From: Oscillospiraceae bacterium
GTDB lineage: Bacteria > Bacillota > Clostridia > Oscillospirales > Oscillospiraceae
Direction of reading: 5' to 3'
Length of the DNA stretch: 5,620 nt
Assembly: GCA_017538775.1 (NCBI GenBank)
Contig: JAFYIF010000352.1
Span: forward strand, 1 to 5,620
The notes beneath the pieces were generated by a model that was not told the DNA's origin, did not search any database, and was given only the letters and a program-made list of their open reading frames with translations. Below, piece after piece: positions 1 through 5,620 of the stretch. The position numbers and the translations under genes are program-made. Position 1 is the first letter of the stretch; every line of letters starts with the position of its first letter.

Positions 1-338
1 ATCTTGAGCTGGCGGGTGAAGTTGGCGATGTTGTCCTTCGTGACGGCGGCGGGGTGGACGTGGTTTTTGATGGCGAAGTTCTCCGTGGGCAGGCCGAAGG
101 CGTCAAAGCCGATGGGGAACAGCACATTGTAGCCCTCCATGCGCTTTTTGCGCGTGATCACGTCCATGGCCGTGAAGGGCCGGGGGTGGCCCACATGCAG
201 CCCGGCGCCGGAGGGGTAGGGGAATTCGATCAGCCCGTAAAACTTCGGGCGGGGGTCCCCGGTGACGGCGGCGTAGGGCTTTGTCTCCTCCCAGCGGCGC
301 TGCCATTTTTTCTCGATGGCGTCAAACTCGTATTTCAT
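1..338 (-). CDS. leuS: Leucyl-tRNA synthetase, N-terminal part (runs off left edge)
   Basis: Class I aminoacyl-tRNA synthetase that charges tRNA-Leu with leucine in the cytoplasm. Only the first 112 codons lie in the window, and the frame is open to the left edge. The ATG at 338-336 is chosen because the protein then begins with the usual LeuRS start ([16 protein letters not shown]) and a purine-rich ribosome site precedes it. The start of the Rossmann catalytic domain is clear: [21 protein letters not shown] at about residues 39-59, with the HIGH-type ATP-binding motif as HVGH at 48-51, then the family block [24 protein letters not shown] at about 69-92. The KMSKS motif and the editing domain would lie beyond the window. 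It is separated from the rsfS stop by 7 bases and is very probably co-transcribed with it. The identification is secure; intactness beyond residue 112 cannot be judged. Confidence 0.97.
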   Translation of the reverse strand, partial: MKYEFDAIEKKWQRRWEETKPYAAVTGDPRPKFYGLIEFPYPSGAGLHVGHPRPFTAMDVITRKKRMEGYNVLFPIGFDAFGLPTENFAIKNHVHPAAVTKDNIANFTRQLK

Positions 339-345
339 CTTGTTT

Positions 346-726
346 TCATCTCTCCCATTTCAAAGAATCCTCGCCCAGGATGGGAGCGAGGTCGATCTCC
401 TCCGCGTCGGCCCAGAGGCGCTCCAGGTTGTAAAAGCGCCGGGCCTCCTCCATGAACAGGTGGATCACCACGCAGCCGAAGTCCAGCAGGACCCAGCTCC
501 CGGAGCGGTAGCCCTCCCGGTGCAGCTTGGTTTCCCCGGCCTGCTCCAGCGCCGCCTCGCAGGCGTCGGCCAGCGTCTTGATCTGGGTGGTGGACGAGGC
601 GGTGCAGATCACGAAATAGTCCGCCAGCACCGTCACGTCCGTGGTGCGCAGCAGTCGGATGTTGTGGGCGTTCTTGCCGTCCAGCGCCCGGACGGCCAGC
701 TCGGCCAGTTCCCTGGGTGTGTTCAT
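346..726 (-). CDS. rsfS: Ribosomal silencing factor RsfS
   Basis: A 126-residue protein of the RsfS/YbeB/Iojap family, about the usual family length. Family members bind ribosomal protein uL14 on the large subunit and block joining of the subunits, lowering translation in slow growth or starvation. Recognisable blocks are [17 protein letters not shown] (about 34-50), [14 protein letters not shown] (71-84) and [20 protein letters not shown] (86-105). One oddity is the motif DFGCVV at 82-87, where most homologues I recall have Asp after the Gly (GDV). The ATG at 726-724 is set by a near-perfect Shine-Dalgarno 9 bases upstream and by the ATGA overlap with the nadD-yqeK stop. A longer reading in this frame, extending upstream to 1098, lacks RsfS similarity and is a shadow of nadD-yqeK. 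The gene ends in TGA. Unlike many clostridial clusters, no LytR/LCP gene sits between yqeK and rsfS. Confidence 0.96.
   Translation of the reverse strand: MNTPRELAELAVRALDGKNAHNIRLLRTTDVTVLADYFVICTASSTTQIKTLADACEAALEQAGETKLHREGYRSGSWVLLDFGCVVIHLFMEEARRFYNLERLWADAEEIDLAPILGEDSLKWER
349..356 (-). promoter_or_regulatory. Ribosome binding site of leuS
   Basis: The coding strand reads GGGAGAGA just ahead of the rsfS stop codon, 10 bases before the leuS ATG. It lies inside the last codons of rsfS, so leuS translation is probably coupled to that of rsfS. It supports the ATG at 338 as the leuS start. Confidence 0.6.
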
Positions 727-1892
727 CGTGTGGGTCCTCCTTTTAAAAATTCTAAAGCCTCTGCGGAGATCGGGTGGGGCTCGGTGCCGTAGCTGCGCAG
801 GTCTGCGTCGCTCAGCTCCAGGCCCAGCATCATGGCCGCGTCCAGGTCCCGGTAGGCCAGGTCCCGCAGCCGCTCCACGCCGGGGAAGTCCCGGGTGGGC
901 TCGATGTAGTCCGCCATATAGACGATTTTTTCCAGCAGCGTCATGTCCGGCTTGCCGGTGGTGTGCCAGCGGATGGCCTCCGCCACAGCCTCGCTGACCC
1001 CGAAACGCGCCCGCGCCAGGGCCGCGCCGGTTTTCGCGTGCAGCAGCTTGTCGCTCCGGCGCTCGTAGTCGTCCGGACGGATGCCGTAGCGCTTGCACAG
1101 GCGCAGCTGCCCCTCCAGGGGCTGCTTTTTCGTGCAGTCGTGCAAGATGGCGGCCACGGCGGCCTCATAGGGGTCCGCGCCCCAGCGCTCGGAGAGCTTC
1201 ACCGCCTCGGCCTCGCAGCCCTGGACATGGGGGATGCGCTTGGGTTTCAGCAGGGCGTAGGCCTTCCGGCGCAGCCAGGGCAGGTTCACCCGGACGCCGT
1301 AGAGCCGGTCCCGGACGATGGCGGCGTAGACCCGGTCGGTCAGCAGCTCCGTGCCGCCGCCCTCCAGCAATGCTGCCCGAATGCCGGTGCTGGCGGCGGG
1401 GATGGGCTGCATATCGATCACCGCGGCGTCGCAGCCCCAGGTCTCCCGGAGCTTCCGCGCCCCGGCCTCCACCGCCGCCCGGTCGCCCCCCTCCCGGGGG
1501 AAGGCCCGGATGCGGGCGTTTTGCAGAATATACTCCGGCTCATGCCAGCTCTCCAGGCTCAGCAGCATGTCCGTCCCCACCAGCAGAGTCAGGCGCGCAC
1601 CGGGATAGCGCACGGCCAGCTCCCGCAGGGTGTCGGAGGTGTAGCTGCGCCCGCCGCGCCGCAGCTCGATGTCGCAGAGTTCCGCCCCCGGGATGTCGGA
1701 GAAGTTCCGGCGGCACAGCTCCAGCCGCGCCTCCGGCGTGGGGCTGCCCGCTGCCAGGACCTTGTGGGGCGGGAGATAGTCCGGCACGATCAGCAGCTTG
1801 TCCGGCTGCAGGGCACGGATGGCGGCCCTGGCGGCGGCCCGGTGGCCCCGGTGGGGGGGATTGAAGCTCCCCCCGAACATCACGATGTCCAT
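723..1892 (-). CDS. nadD: NadD–YqeK fusion: nicotinate-nucleotide adenylyltransferase with HD-domain Ap4A hydrolase
   Basis: A single 389-residue chain with two enzyme domains. Residues 1 to about 200 are NadD, which makes nicotinate adenine dinucleotide from NaMN and ATP in NAD synthesis. It shows the phosphate-binding start GGSFNPPHRGH (7-17, with the (H/T)xGH motif as HRGH at 14-17), SYTSDTLR (83-90), LVGTDML (104-110), and a near-standard ISSTxIR motif as AASTGIR (166-172). Residues about 210-389 form a YqeK-type HD domain, a family known to split Ap4A symmetrically to ADP. The probable di-metal ligands are all present: H222, H251-D252, H285, H310 and D328 (in YMADYIEP). NadD and YqeK are normally separate adjacent genes, each about 190-210 residues; here there is no stop between them. 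The start ATG at 1892 follows a GAGGGG stretch, and the gap to the yhbY stop is 11 bases. The TGA overlaps the rsfS ATG by four bases. Domain identities are secure; channelling between the activities is speculation. Confidence 0.95.
   Translation of the reverse strand: MDIVMFGGSFNPPHRGHRAAARAAIRALQPDKLLIVPDYLPPHKVLAAGSPTPEARLELCRRNFSDIPGAELCDIELRRGGRSYTSDTLRELAVRYPGARLTLLVGTDMLLSLESWHEPEYILQNARIRAFPREGGDRAAVEAGARKLRETWGCDAAVIDMQPIPAASTGIRAALLEGGGTELLTDRVYAAIVRDRLYGVRVNLPWLRRKAYALLKPKRIPHVQGCEAEAVKLSERWGADPYEAAVAAILHDCTKKQPLEGQLRLCKRYGIRPDDYERRSDKLLHAKTGAALARARFGVSEAVAEAIRWHTTGKPDMTLLEKIVYMADYIEPTRDFPGVERLRDLAYRDLDAAMMLGLELSDADLRSYGTEPHPISAEALEFLKGGPTR
736..742 (-). promoter_or_regulatory. Strong Shine-Dalgarno site of rsfS
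   Basis: The coding strand reads AAGGAGG, the strongest ribosome binding site in the window, 9 bases before the rsfS ATG at 726. It is embedded in the last codons of nadD-yqeK (residues LKGG). It fixes the rsfS start and suggests that rsfS can initiate efficiently in addition to being coupled through the ATGA overlap. Confidence 0.85.
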
Positions 1893-1903
1893 GGAAGCCC
1901 CCC

Positions 1904-2227
1904 TCAGCGCCGCTTTTTCGCGTTTTTCGGATTGTTGCGGACCAGCTCGATCTTCGGGGCCTCCGGGTTCCGGCGGAACAGCACGAAGCGGCTGCCGATG
2001 ACGTGGACCAGCTCCGCCCGGCAGGCCTCACAGAGCTGCTGCCCGGCCTCCCGGGGGCTCAGCAGGGCCGACTCCAGCACCCGGCCCTTCACCAGCTCCC
2101 GGGCCCGCAGGGCGTTGTTGGCCTCGGCGACGGTGTGCTCCGTCAGGCCGCCCTTGCCGATGATGAGGATCGTGTCCTCAGAAGCGGCCAGCGTTTTCAG
2201 CTGGGCGCGCTGTTTACTTGTCAGCAT
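1904..2227 (-). CDS. yhbY: YhbY / CRM-domain RNA-binding protein
   Basis: A 107-residue protein consisting of one CRM (CRS1–YhbY) RNA-binding domain. In bacteria the family associates with pre-50S ribosomal particles and is thought to help large-subunit assembly. The hallmarks are MLTSKQRAQLK at the N-terminus, the GxxG-type loop IGKGGLTE (23-30, GKGG at 24-27), the helix and strand RELVKGRVLE (43-52), and the C-terminal VHVIGSRFVLFRRN (74-87). The last residues are strongly basic (KNAKKRR). The length is normal for the family. The start ATG at 2227 lies inside the end of rdgB (14-base overlap) with only a modest G-rich sequence (GACGGGGAA) upstream, so translation is probably coupled to rdgB. 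It ends in TGA 11 bases before nadD. In Clostridia yhbY usually sits just upstream of nadD, as here. Confidence 0.95.
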   Translation of the reverse strand: MLTSKQRAQLKTLAASEDTILIIGKGGLTEHTVAEANNALRARELVKGRVLESALLSPREAGQQLCEACRAELVHVIGSRFVLFRRNPEAPKIELVRNNPKNAKKRR

Positions 2228-2807
2228 CGCATTCCCCGTCTTTCAATCGTTTGACCAGCTCCCGGAAGGCCCGGCCCCGGTGGGAGATGGCGTTTTTTTC
2301 CTCTTCCGACAGCTCCGCCATGGTGCGCCCGTCGGGCAGCAGGAACATGGGGTCGTAGCCGAAGCCCCCCGTGCCCCGCAGCTCCCGCGAGATCTCCCCC
2401 TCCGTGGTGGCGAAGCAGGAAAGCTCCCGCCCGTCGGGGAAGCAGCAAACCAGGGCGCAGCAGTAGCGGGCGCGGCGGTCGGGGTGTCCCTCCACCCGGG
2501 CCTGGATGTCCCGGCAGACCTCGTCATAGCTCCGGTCCCCGGCAAAGCGAGCGGAGTGGACCCCCGGCGCGCCGTCCATGGCTCTGACCTCCAGGCCGCT
2601 GTCGTCCGCTACGGCGGGCAGACCGGTGGCGCGCATGGCGGCCCGGGCCTTGATGCGGGCGTTTTCCATGAAGGTCTCCCCGGTCTCCTCGGCCTCAAAG
2701 TCGCAGCCGGCCTCCCGTTGGCTCAGAACCTCCACGCCGGTGCCCTCCATGATTTCCCGAATCTCCCGGAGCTTGCCGGGATTGTTGGACGCCAGTACCA
2801 GCTTCAT
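2214..2807 (-). CDS. rdgB: XTP/dITP (non-canonical purine NTP) pyrophosphatase, RdgB/HAM1 family
   Basis: A 197-residue protein, the normal size for the family. It hydrolyses deaminated purine nucleotides (dITP, ITP, XTP) to the monophosphate and pyrophosphate, keeping them out of DNA and RNA. Motifs in order: LASNNPGKLREI (5-16, substrate/phosphate-binding start), ETFMENARIKA (44-54), VADDSGLEVRAMDGAPGVHS (66-85, with the D68-D69 catalytic/metal acids), SARFAG (85-90), GGFGYDPMF (147-155), and MAELSEEEKNAISHRGRA (163-180, base-recognising SHR at 175-177). All key residues are present. The ATG at 2807 overlaps the ftsY stop as ATGA, and GGAGG lies 10 bases upstream inside ftsY. It ends in TAA after overlapping the yhbY start. 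The protein carries eight cysteines, four of them in a CC-x3-CC cluster at 116-122, which is unusual but does not touch the active-site motifs. Confidence 0.97.
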   Translation of the reverse strand: MKLVLASNNPGKLREIREIMEGTGVEVLSQREAGCDFEAEETGETFMENARIKARAAMRATGLPAVADDSGLEVRAMDGAPGVHSARFAGDRSYDEVCRDIQARVEGHPDRRARYCCALVCCFPDGRELSCFATTEGEISRELRGTGGFGYDPMFLLPDGRTMAELSEEEKNAISHRGRAFRELVKRLKDGECDADK

Positions 2808-3712
2808 CGCAGCAGCGCCTCCGCGAAGGGCTTCGGCTCGAAGGGCAGCAGGTCGTCGGTCTGCTCGCCCACGCCGATGAACTTCACCGGCAGCCCGAGC
2901 TCCCGGGCGATGGAGAAGACGATGCCCCCCTTGGCGGTGCCGTCCAGCTTGGTCAGCACCACGCCGGTCAGGTCGGCGGCGTCCCGGAAGCTCCGGGCCT
3001 GCAAAAGTCCGTTCTGCCCGGTGGTGGCGTCGATGACCAGCAGGGTCTCCACGTCCGCGTCCGGCAGTTCCCGGGAGATGATGCGCCGGATCTTGCTCAG
3101 CTCGTTCATCAGGTTCTGCTTGTTGTGCAGCCGTCCGGCGGTGTCCACGATGATGAGGTCCGTGCCCCTGGCCCGGGCGGCGGCGATGGCATCATAGACC
3201 ACGGCGGCGGGGTCGCTGCCCTCCTCGTGGCGGACGATGTCCACCTTGGCCCGCTCGGCCCAGACCGTGAGCTGCTCGGCGGCGGCGGCGCGGAAGGTGT
3301 CCGCCGCGGCCAGCAGGACCTTTTTGCCCGCCTCCCGGTAGCGCCGGGCCAGCTTGCCGATGGTGGTGGTCTTGCCCACGCCGTTGACGCCCACCATCAG
3401 AATCACGCTGGGGCGGGTGTTCAGGCGCAGGTCCATGTTTTCAAAGCTCAGGTAGCCCGCCATGATCTCCACGAAGGCGGCCTGGACCTCCGCGCCGCCC
3501 CGGAGCCCGCGCTCACGCGTCAGCTTCCGCAGCCGCTCCACGGCCTCCGTGGCGGTGTCCACCCCCGCGTCGGCCAAAATCAGCGTCTCTTCCAGCTCGT
3601 CAAAAAACTCCTCGTTCTCCCCGCTGAAGGAGGCGAACAGGTTGTTCAGCGAAACGGCCATGCTCTTCTTGGTCCGCGCCAGGCCGTTTTTGATTTTCTC
3701 CAGAAATCCCAT
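2804..3712 (-). CDS. ftsY: Signal recognition particle receptor FtsY
   Basis: SRP receptor GTPase. It docks ribosome–SRP (Ffh) complexes at the membrane and hands nascent membrane proteins to the Sec translocon. The protein has 302 residues: a very short N-terminal A region that is basic and probably amphipathic ([18 protein letters not shown], 1-18), then the N helical domain (about 20-95) and the GTPase G domain. The long acidic A domain of E. coli FtsY is absent, which is usual in Firmicutes. Nucleotide motifs: G1 GVNGVGKT (108-115), G2/insert-box DTFRAAA (138-144), G3 DTAGR (190-194), G4 TKLDG (254-258), and the closing [15 protein letters not shown] (279-293) typical of FtsY. The ATG at 3712 has AGAGAGGA 7 bases upstream and follows the smc stop by 16 bases. 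The smc–ftsY adjacency is conserved in Firmicutes. The TGA overlaps the rdgB start by four bases. Confidence 0.98.
   Translation of the reverse strand: MGFLEKIKNGLARTKKSMAVSLNNLFASFSGENEEFFDELEETLILADAGVDTATEAVERLRKLTRERGLRGGAEVQAAFVEIMAGYLSFENMDLRLNTRPSVILMVGVNGVGKTTTIGKLARRYREAGKKVLLAAADTFRAAAAEQLTVWAERAKVDIVRHEEGSDPAAVVYDAIAAARARGTDLIIVDTAGRLHNKQNLMNELSKIRRIISRELPDADVETLLVIDATTGQNGLLQARSFRDAADLTGVVLTKLDGTAKGGIVFSIARELGLPVKFIGVGEQTDDLLPFEPKPFAEALLR
2818..2822 (-). promoter_or_regulatory. Ribosome binding site of rdgB
   Basis: GGAGG on the coding strand, 10 bases upstream of the rdgB ATG and inside the last codons of ftsY. Together with the ATGA overlap it fixes the rdgB start. Confidence 0.6.
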
Positions 3713-3719
3713 GTGTGAA

Positions 3720-3727
3720 TCCTCTCT
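3720..3727 (-). promoter_or_regulatory. Ribosome binding site of ftsY
   Basis: AGAGAGGA on the coding strand in the 16-base gap after the smc TAA, 7 bases before the ftsY ATG. It supports the start at 3712. No promoter-like or terminator-like sequence fits in this gap, so smc and ftsY are probably co-transcribed. Confidence 0.7.
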
Positions 3728-3728
3728 C

Positions 3729-5486
3729 TTATCGGTTCAGCGTCTTTTCCGCTTCCTCCAAGTCCATGGCAAGCACGGTGGTGACGCCCTTTTCCTGCAT
3801 CGTGACGCCGTAGAGCACGTCCGCTTCCTCCATCGTGGCCCGGTGGTGGGTGATGGTGATGAACTGGGTCTTGTCCGACAGCCGGCGCATATAGCGGGCG
3901 CAGCGCTCCACGTTGGCCTCGTCCAGGGCCGCGTCCACCTCGTCCATCACGCAGAAGGGGGTGGGGCGCACCTGCATGATGGCGAAATAGAGGCAGATGG
4001 CCACGAAGCTCTTTTCCCCGCCGCTGAGCAGGGAGATGGTGGTCACCGCCTTGCCCGGGGGCTGGACCCGGATCTCGATGCCGCAGTCCAGCGGCTGTTC
4101 CGGGTCCTCCAGCTCCAGCGAAGCCTGACCCCCGCCGAACAGCTCCAGGAACACGCCCCGGAAGCGCTCGGCCACGGCCTGGAACTCCCGGAGGAAGATC
4201 TCCCGCATCTCCCCGGTCAGGTCCCCGATGATCTTCAACAGGTCCCGCCGGGCCGATGCCACGTCGTCCCGCTGGCTGCGCAGGAAGCCGTAGCGCTCGC
4301 TGACCCGCTCGTACTCCGCGATGGCCCCCAGGTTCACGCTGCCCAGGCGGGCGATGTCCCGCCGCAGCTCCGCGATGCGCCTGGTGGCGGCGCTCATGTT
4401 CTCCACCGGCTGGCGCTGCTGGGCCGCCGCGGAGCGGCTCAGCTCGTAGCTCTCCCAGAGCCGGTCCACGATCTGCCGCTCCTCCAGCTCGGCGGCCAGC
4501 TTTTTCTGTTCCAGCCGGGCGCAGATGCTTTGCAGTTCCAGCAGCTCCCGGTTTTTCTCCTGGCCCTGCCGGTCCCGGCGGACCCGGCGGCCCTCCAGCT
4601 CCAGGCGCGCACGCTGCTTTTCCGCCAGCTCCGCCTGACATTCCTCCGCGGCGCGGCGGTGGGCCGCCACGGTTTCCCGCTGCTGCTGAAGCTCCCGCTC
4701 CAGCTCCGCGCTGTGGCGCGAGAGCGCTTCCAGGGCCTCCGCCCGCTGGGTGCCGTCCCCGGCCAGGCCCTGCAAGAGGGCTTCCAGGTCGCTCAGATTC
4801 CGGCGGGCGCTGTCCCGCTCGCTCTCCAGAGCGGCGGTCCGCTCCCGCAGACTGCCCAGGCGGGCGCGCAGCTGCTCCCGGACCTGCTCAAAGTCCGCGC
4901 TGCCCCGGGTGGCCTCCTCCACGCGCTGCCGCAGGGCCGCCAGCTCAGCGCGGAGGCGCGCACGCTCCGCTTCCAGGGCCGCGACGCGCTGGGCGTTCTC
5001 CCGCTGCCCGGCGGCGAGGGTCTCCCCCTCCCGCCCCTGCTCTGCCAGCGTCTGGTCCAGGGTGTCCAGCAGCAGCCGGAGCTGACTGCGGGTGTTTTCG
5101 GCCTTGTGCTGGCGCTCCGTGGCCTCGCTCAGGGCTGCTGCTGTCTCCTCCGCCTCCAGCCGGGCGCGGGTCAGGTCCCGCTCCGCTTCGCCCAGACGCT
5201 CCGCCGCGGCCTTTTCTGCGGCGGCCAGCTCCCCGAAGCGGATGCGCAGGCGTTTCAGCTCGTTGGCCCGGGACAGAATGCCCACGCTCCGGGCCGCGCT
5301 GCCGCCGGTCATGCTGCCCCCGGCGTGGATCATCTGCCCGTCCAGGGTGACGATCCGCAGCCGGTTCCCGGAACGGCGGGACAGGCGCACCGCGTCGGCC
5401 AGGGTCTCGGCCACGACGGTGCGCCCCAGCAGACTGCCGAAGATGCCCCGGTAGGCCGGGTCGAAGGAGACCAGGTCCCCCGCCAC
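3729..5486 (-). CDS. smc: Chromosome segregation protein SMC, C-terminal half (from within hinge to end; broken upstream by TAG)
   Basis: SMC is the coiled-coil ATPase of the SMC–ScpAB condensin, which organises and separates chromosomes. The 585 residues counted from the GTG at 5486 hold: the second part of the hinge with the conserved glycines GGSMTGG (56-62), a long Glu/Arg/Ala-rich coiled coil (about 75-415) with the conserved LGSVNLGAI (381-389), and the C-terminal ATPase head with signature motif LLSGGEKS (486-493), Walker B and D-loop FCVMDEVDAALD (511-522), and ITITHHRATMEEADVLYG (543-560). From memory, the hinge glycines of B. subtilis SMC are at 657-663 of 1186, so the hinge-to-end length matches that intact protein almost exactly. 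This GTG is not a natural start: SMC sequence continues in frame upstream and is cut by TAG at 5495-5493. No Shine-Dalgarno sits at a sensible distance. Without its N-terminal Walker A half this product could not be a working ATPase unless the TAG is read through or is an error. Confidence 0.93.
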   Translation of the reverse strand: MAGDLVSFDPAYRGIFGSLLGRTVVAETLADAVRLSRRSGNRLRIVTLDGQMIHAGGSMTGGSAARSVGILSRANELKRLRIRFGELAAAEKAAAERLGEAERDLTRARLEAEETAAALSEATERQHKAENTRSQLRLLLDTLDQTLAEQGREGETLAAGQRENAQRVAALEAERARLRAELAALRQRVEEATRGSADFEQVREQLRARLGSLRERTAALESERDSARRNLSDLEALLQGLAGDGTQRAEALEALSRHSAELERELQQQRETVAAHRRAAEECQAELAEKQRARLELEGRRVRRDRQGQEKNRELLELQSICARLEQKKLAAELEERQIVDRLWESYELSRSAAAQQRQPVENMSAATRRIAELRRDIARLGSVNLGAIAEYERVSERYGFLRSQRDDVASARRDLLKIIGDLTGEMREIFLREFQAVAERFRGVFLELFGGGQASLELEDPEQPLDCGIEIRVQPPGKAVTTISLLSGGEKSFVAICLYFAIMQVRPTPFCVMDEVDAALDEANVERCARYMRRLSDKTQFITITHHRATMEEADVLYGVTMQEKGVTTVLAMDLEEAEKTLNR

Positions 5487-5492
5487 GCCCAG

Positions 5493-5495
5493 CTA
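5493..5495 (-). other. In-frame TAG codon in the smc hinge
   Basis: The coding strand reads GAG CCG GGC TAG CTG GGC GTG, that is E-P-G-stop-L-G-V. In SMC proteins this position is commonly an aromatic residue before LGVA (B. subtilis has FLGVA, from memory). A single base change from TAC or TAT (Tyr), TGG (Trp) or TTG (Leu) would give TAG; from a Phe codon two changes are needed. The codon sits in the hinge next to a variable loop. Confidence 0.9.
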
Positions 5496-5503
5496 GCCCG
5501 GCT

Positions 5504-5515
5504 CCCCCGCGGGGG
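5504..5515. repeat. 12-bp perfect palindrome in smc
   Basis: CCCCCGCGGGGG is its own reverse complement and lies 8 bases on the coding-strand upstream side of the TAG codon. It encodes part of the Pro/Gly-rich hinge loop (PPAG). Biologically it is probably chance in G+C-rich coding sequence, but such a C-run/G-run palindrome is hard to sequence, which bears on the reliability of this spot. Confidence 0.6.
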
Positions 5516-5620
5516 GCTGGCTCCGGTAGGCGGGCCGGATGGTGTCCGTCGGGAGGAAGGTGGCGCGCCCGGCGTCGGCGCGCTGCAAATATTCGATGGC
5601 GGCCTTGCCGTCTTGCTGGC

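Larger units (their letters stand above)
5493..5620 (-). pseudogene. smc: SMC hinge segment upstream of the in-frame TAG (partial, runs off right edge)
   Basis: This is the same reading frame as the downstream smc segment. The 41 codons from 5618 to 5496 translate to hinge sequence: DGKAAIEYLQRADAGRATFLP (about residues 3-23 of this stretch), then TDTIRPAYRS, a Pro/Gly-rich loop PPAGEPG, then TAG. AGRATFLPxDxI is a classic SMC hinge block. Just past the stop, the same frame reads LGVAGDLVSFDPAYR, which is the next expected hinge block. The gene is therefore interrupted by one codon without loss or gain of bases. It could be a true nonsense mutation, a sequencing or assembly error, or a suppressed TAG; the sequence alone cannot decide. 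The N-terminal head and first coil lie beyond the window. Confidence 0.85.

Noticed and set aside
339..345. A possible promoter, riboswitch or T-box leader ahead of leuS.
   Set aside because: Only 7 bases separate rsfS and leuS, leaving no room for a leader; leuS is embedded in the operon.
774..3197. An 807-codon open frame on the plus strand, opposite nadD-yqeK, yhbY, rdgB and part of ftsY.
   Set aside because: It is antisense to four clearly recognised genes, crosses their boundaries, and its translation is low-complexity (rich in Gly, Ala, Pro, Val, Gln, Leu) without any familiar domain. Long antisense frames are expected in G+C-rich DNA because stop codons are rare.
3713..3728. A possible terminator or promoter between smc and ftsY.
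   Set aside because: The 16-base gap holds only the ftsY ribosome site; there is no inverted repeat or U-run.
3646..4641. A 331-codon open frame on the minus strand, overlapping smc and the start of ftsY in another frame.
   Set aside because: It is a frame-shifted shadow of smc: Gly/Pro/Ala/Arg-rich with no domain, while the smc frame shows conserved ATPase motifs across the same bases.
5484..5486. The GTG at 5486 as a genuine start of a short, headless SMC-like protein.
   Set aside because: Hinge sequence continues in frame upstream, and the GTG encodes the Val of the conserved LGVA block. The nearest G-rich purine stretch is about 15 bases away, too far for a normal ribosome site.
1..5620. 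Mobile element, CRISPR, phage or defence genes.
   Set aside because: No direct-repeat arrays, terminal inverted repeats, transposase or defence motifs were seen on either strand; all coding space is taken by core genes.

Overview
The window is a G+C-rich (by eye about two thirds) stretch of chromosome in which every credible gene lies on the minus strand, packed head to tail with gaps of at most 16 bases or with overlaps. The gene content (SMC, FtsY with a very short A domain, a gram-positive-type LeuRS, a YhbY–NadD–YqeK–RsfS–LeuS run) and the high G+C point to a Clostridia member of the Firmicutes, most likely a high-G+C gut lineage such as Oscillospiraceae (Flavonifractor/Oscillibacter-like). 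That taxonomic placement is inference from protein style and gene order.

In transcription order (right to left): smc from its hinge to its C-terminus (right edge to 3729), ftsY (3712-2804), the XTP/dITP pyrophosphatase rdgB (2807-2214), the RNA-binding protein yhbY (2227-1904), a single-chain fusion of NadD with the HD-domain Ap4A hydrolase YqeK (1892-723), the ribosomal silencing factor rsfS (726-346), and the first 112 codons of leuS (338 to the left edge). Two junctions are ATGA stop/start overlaps (ftsY/rdgB and nadD-yqeK/rsfS) and one is a 14-base overlap (rdgB/yhbY). No promoter, terminator, RNA gene, mobile element or CRISPR is visible, so the block reads as the middle of one polycistronic housekeeping operon. 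It joins chromosome organisation (SMC), membrane protein targeting (FtsY), nucleotide-pool cleaning (RdgB), ribosome assembly and silencing (YhbY, RsfS), NAD synthesis with Ap4A turnover (NadD-YqeK), and leucine-tRNA charging (LeuS).

Two things stand out. First, smc is interrupted in its hinge by an in-frame TAG (5495-5493), with good SMC sequence in the same reading frame on both sides and no frameshift. The apparent GTG-started 585-residue ORF is therefore an artefact of the stop, not a natural gene start. Second, NadD and YqeK are one 389-residue polypeptide in which both sets of catalytic motifs are intact. I see no undescribed system here; this is ordinary core genome with one puzzling stop codon.
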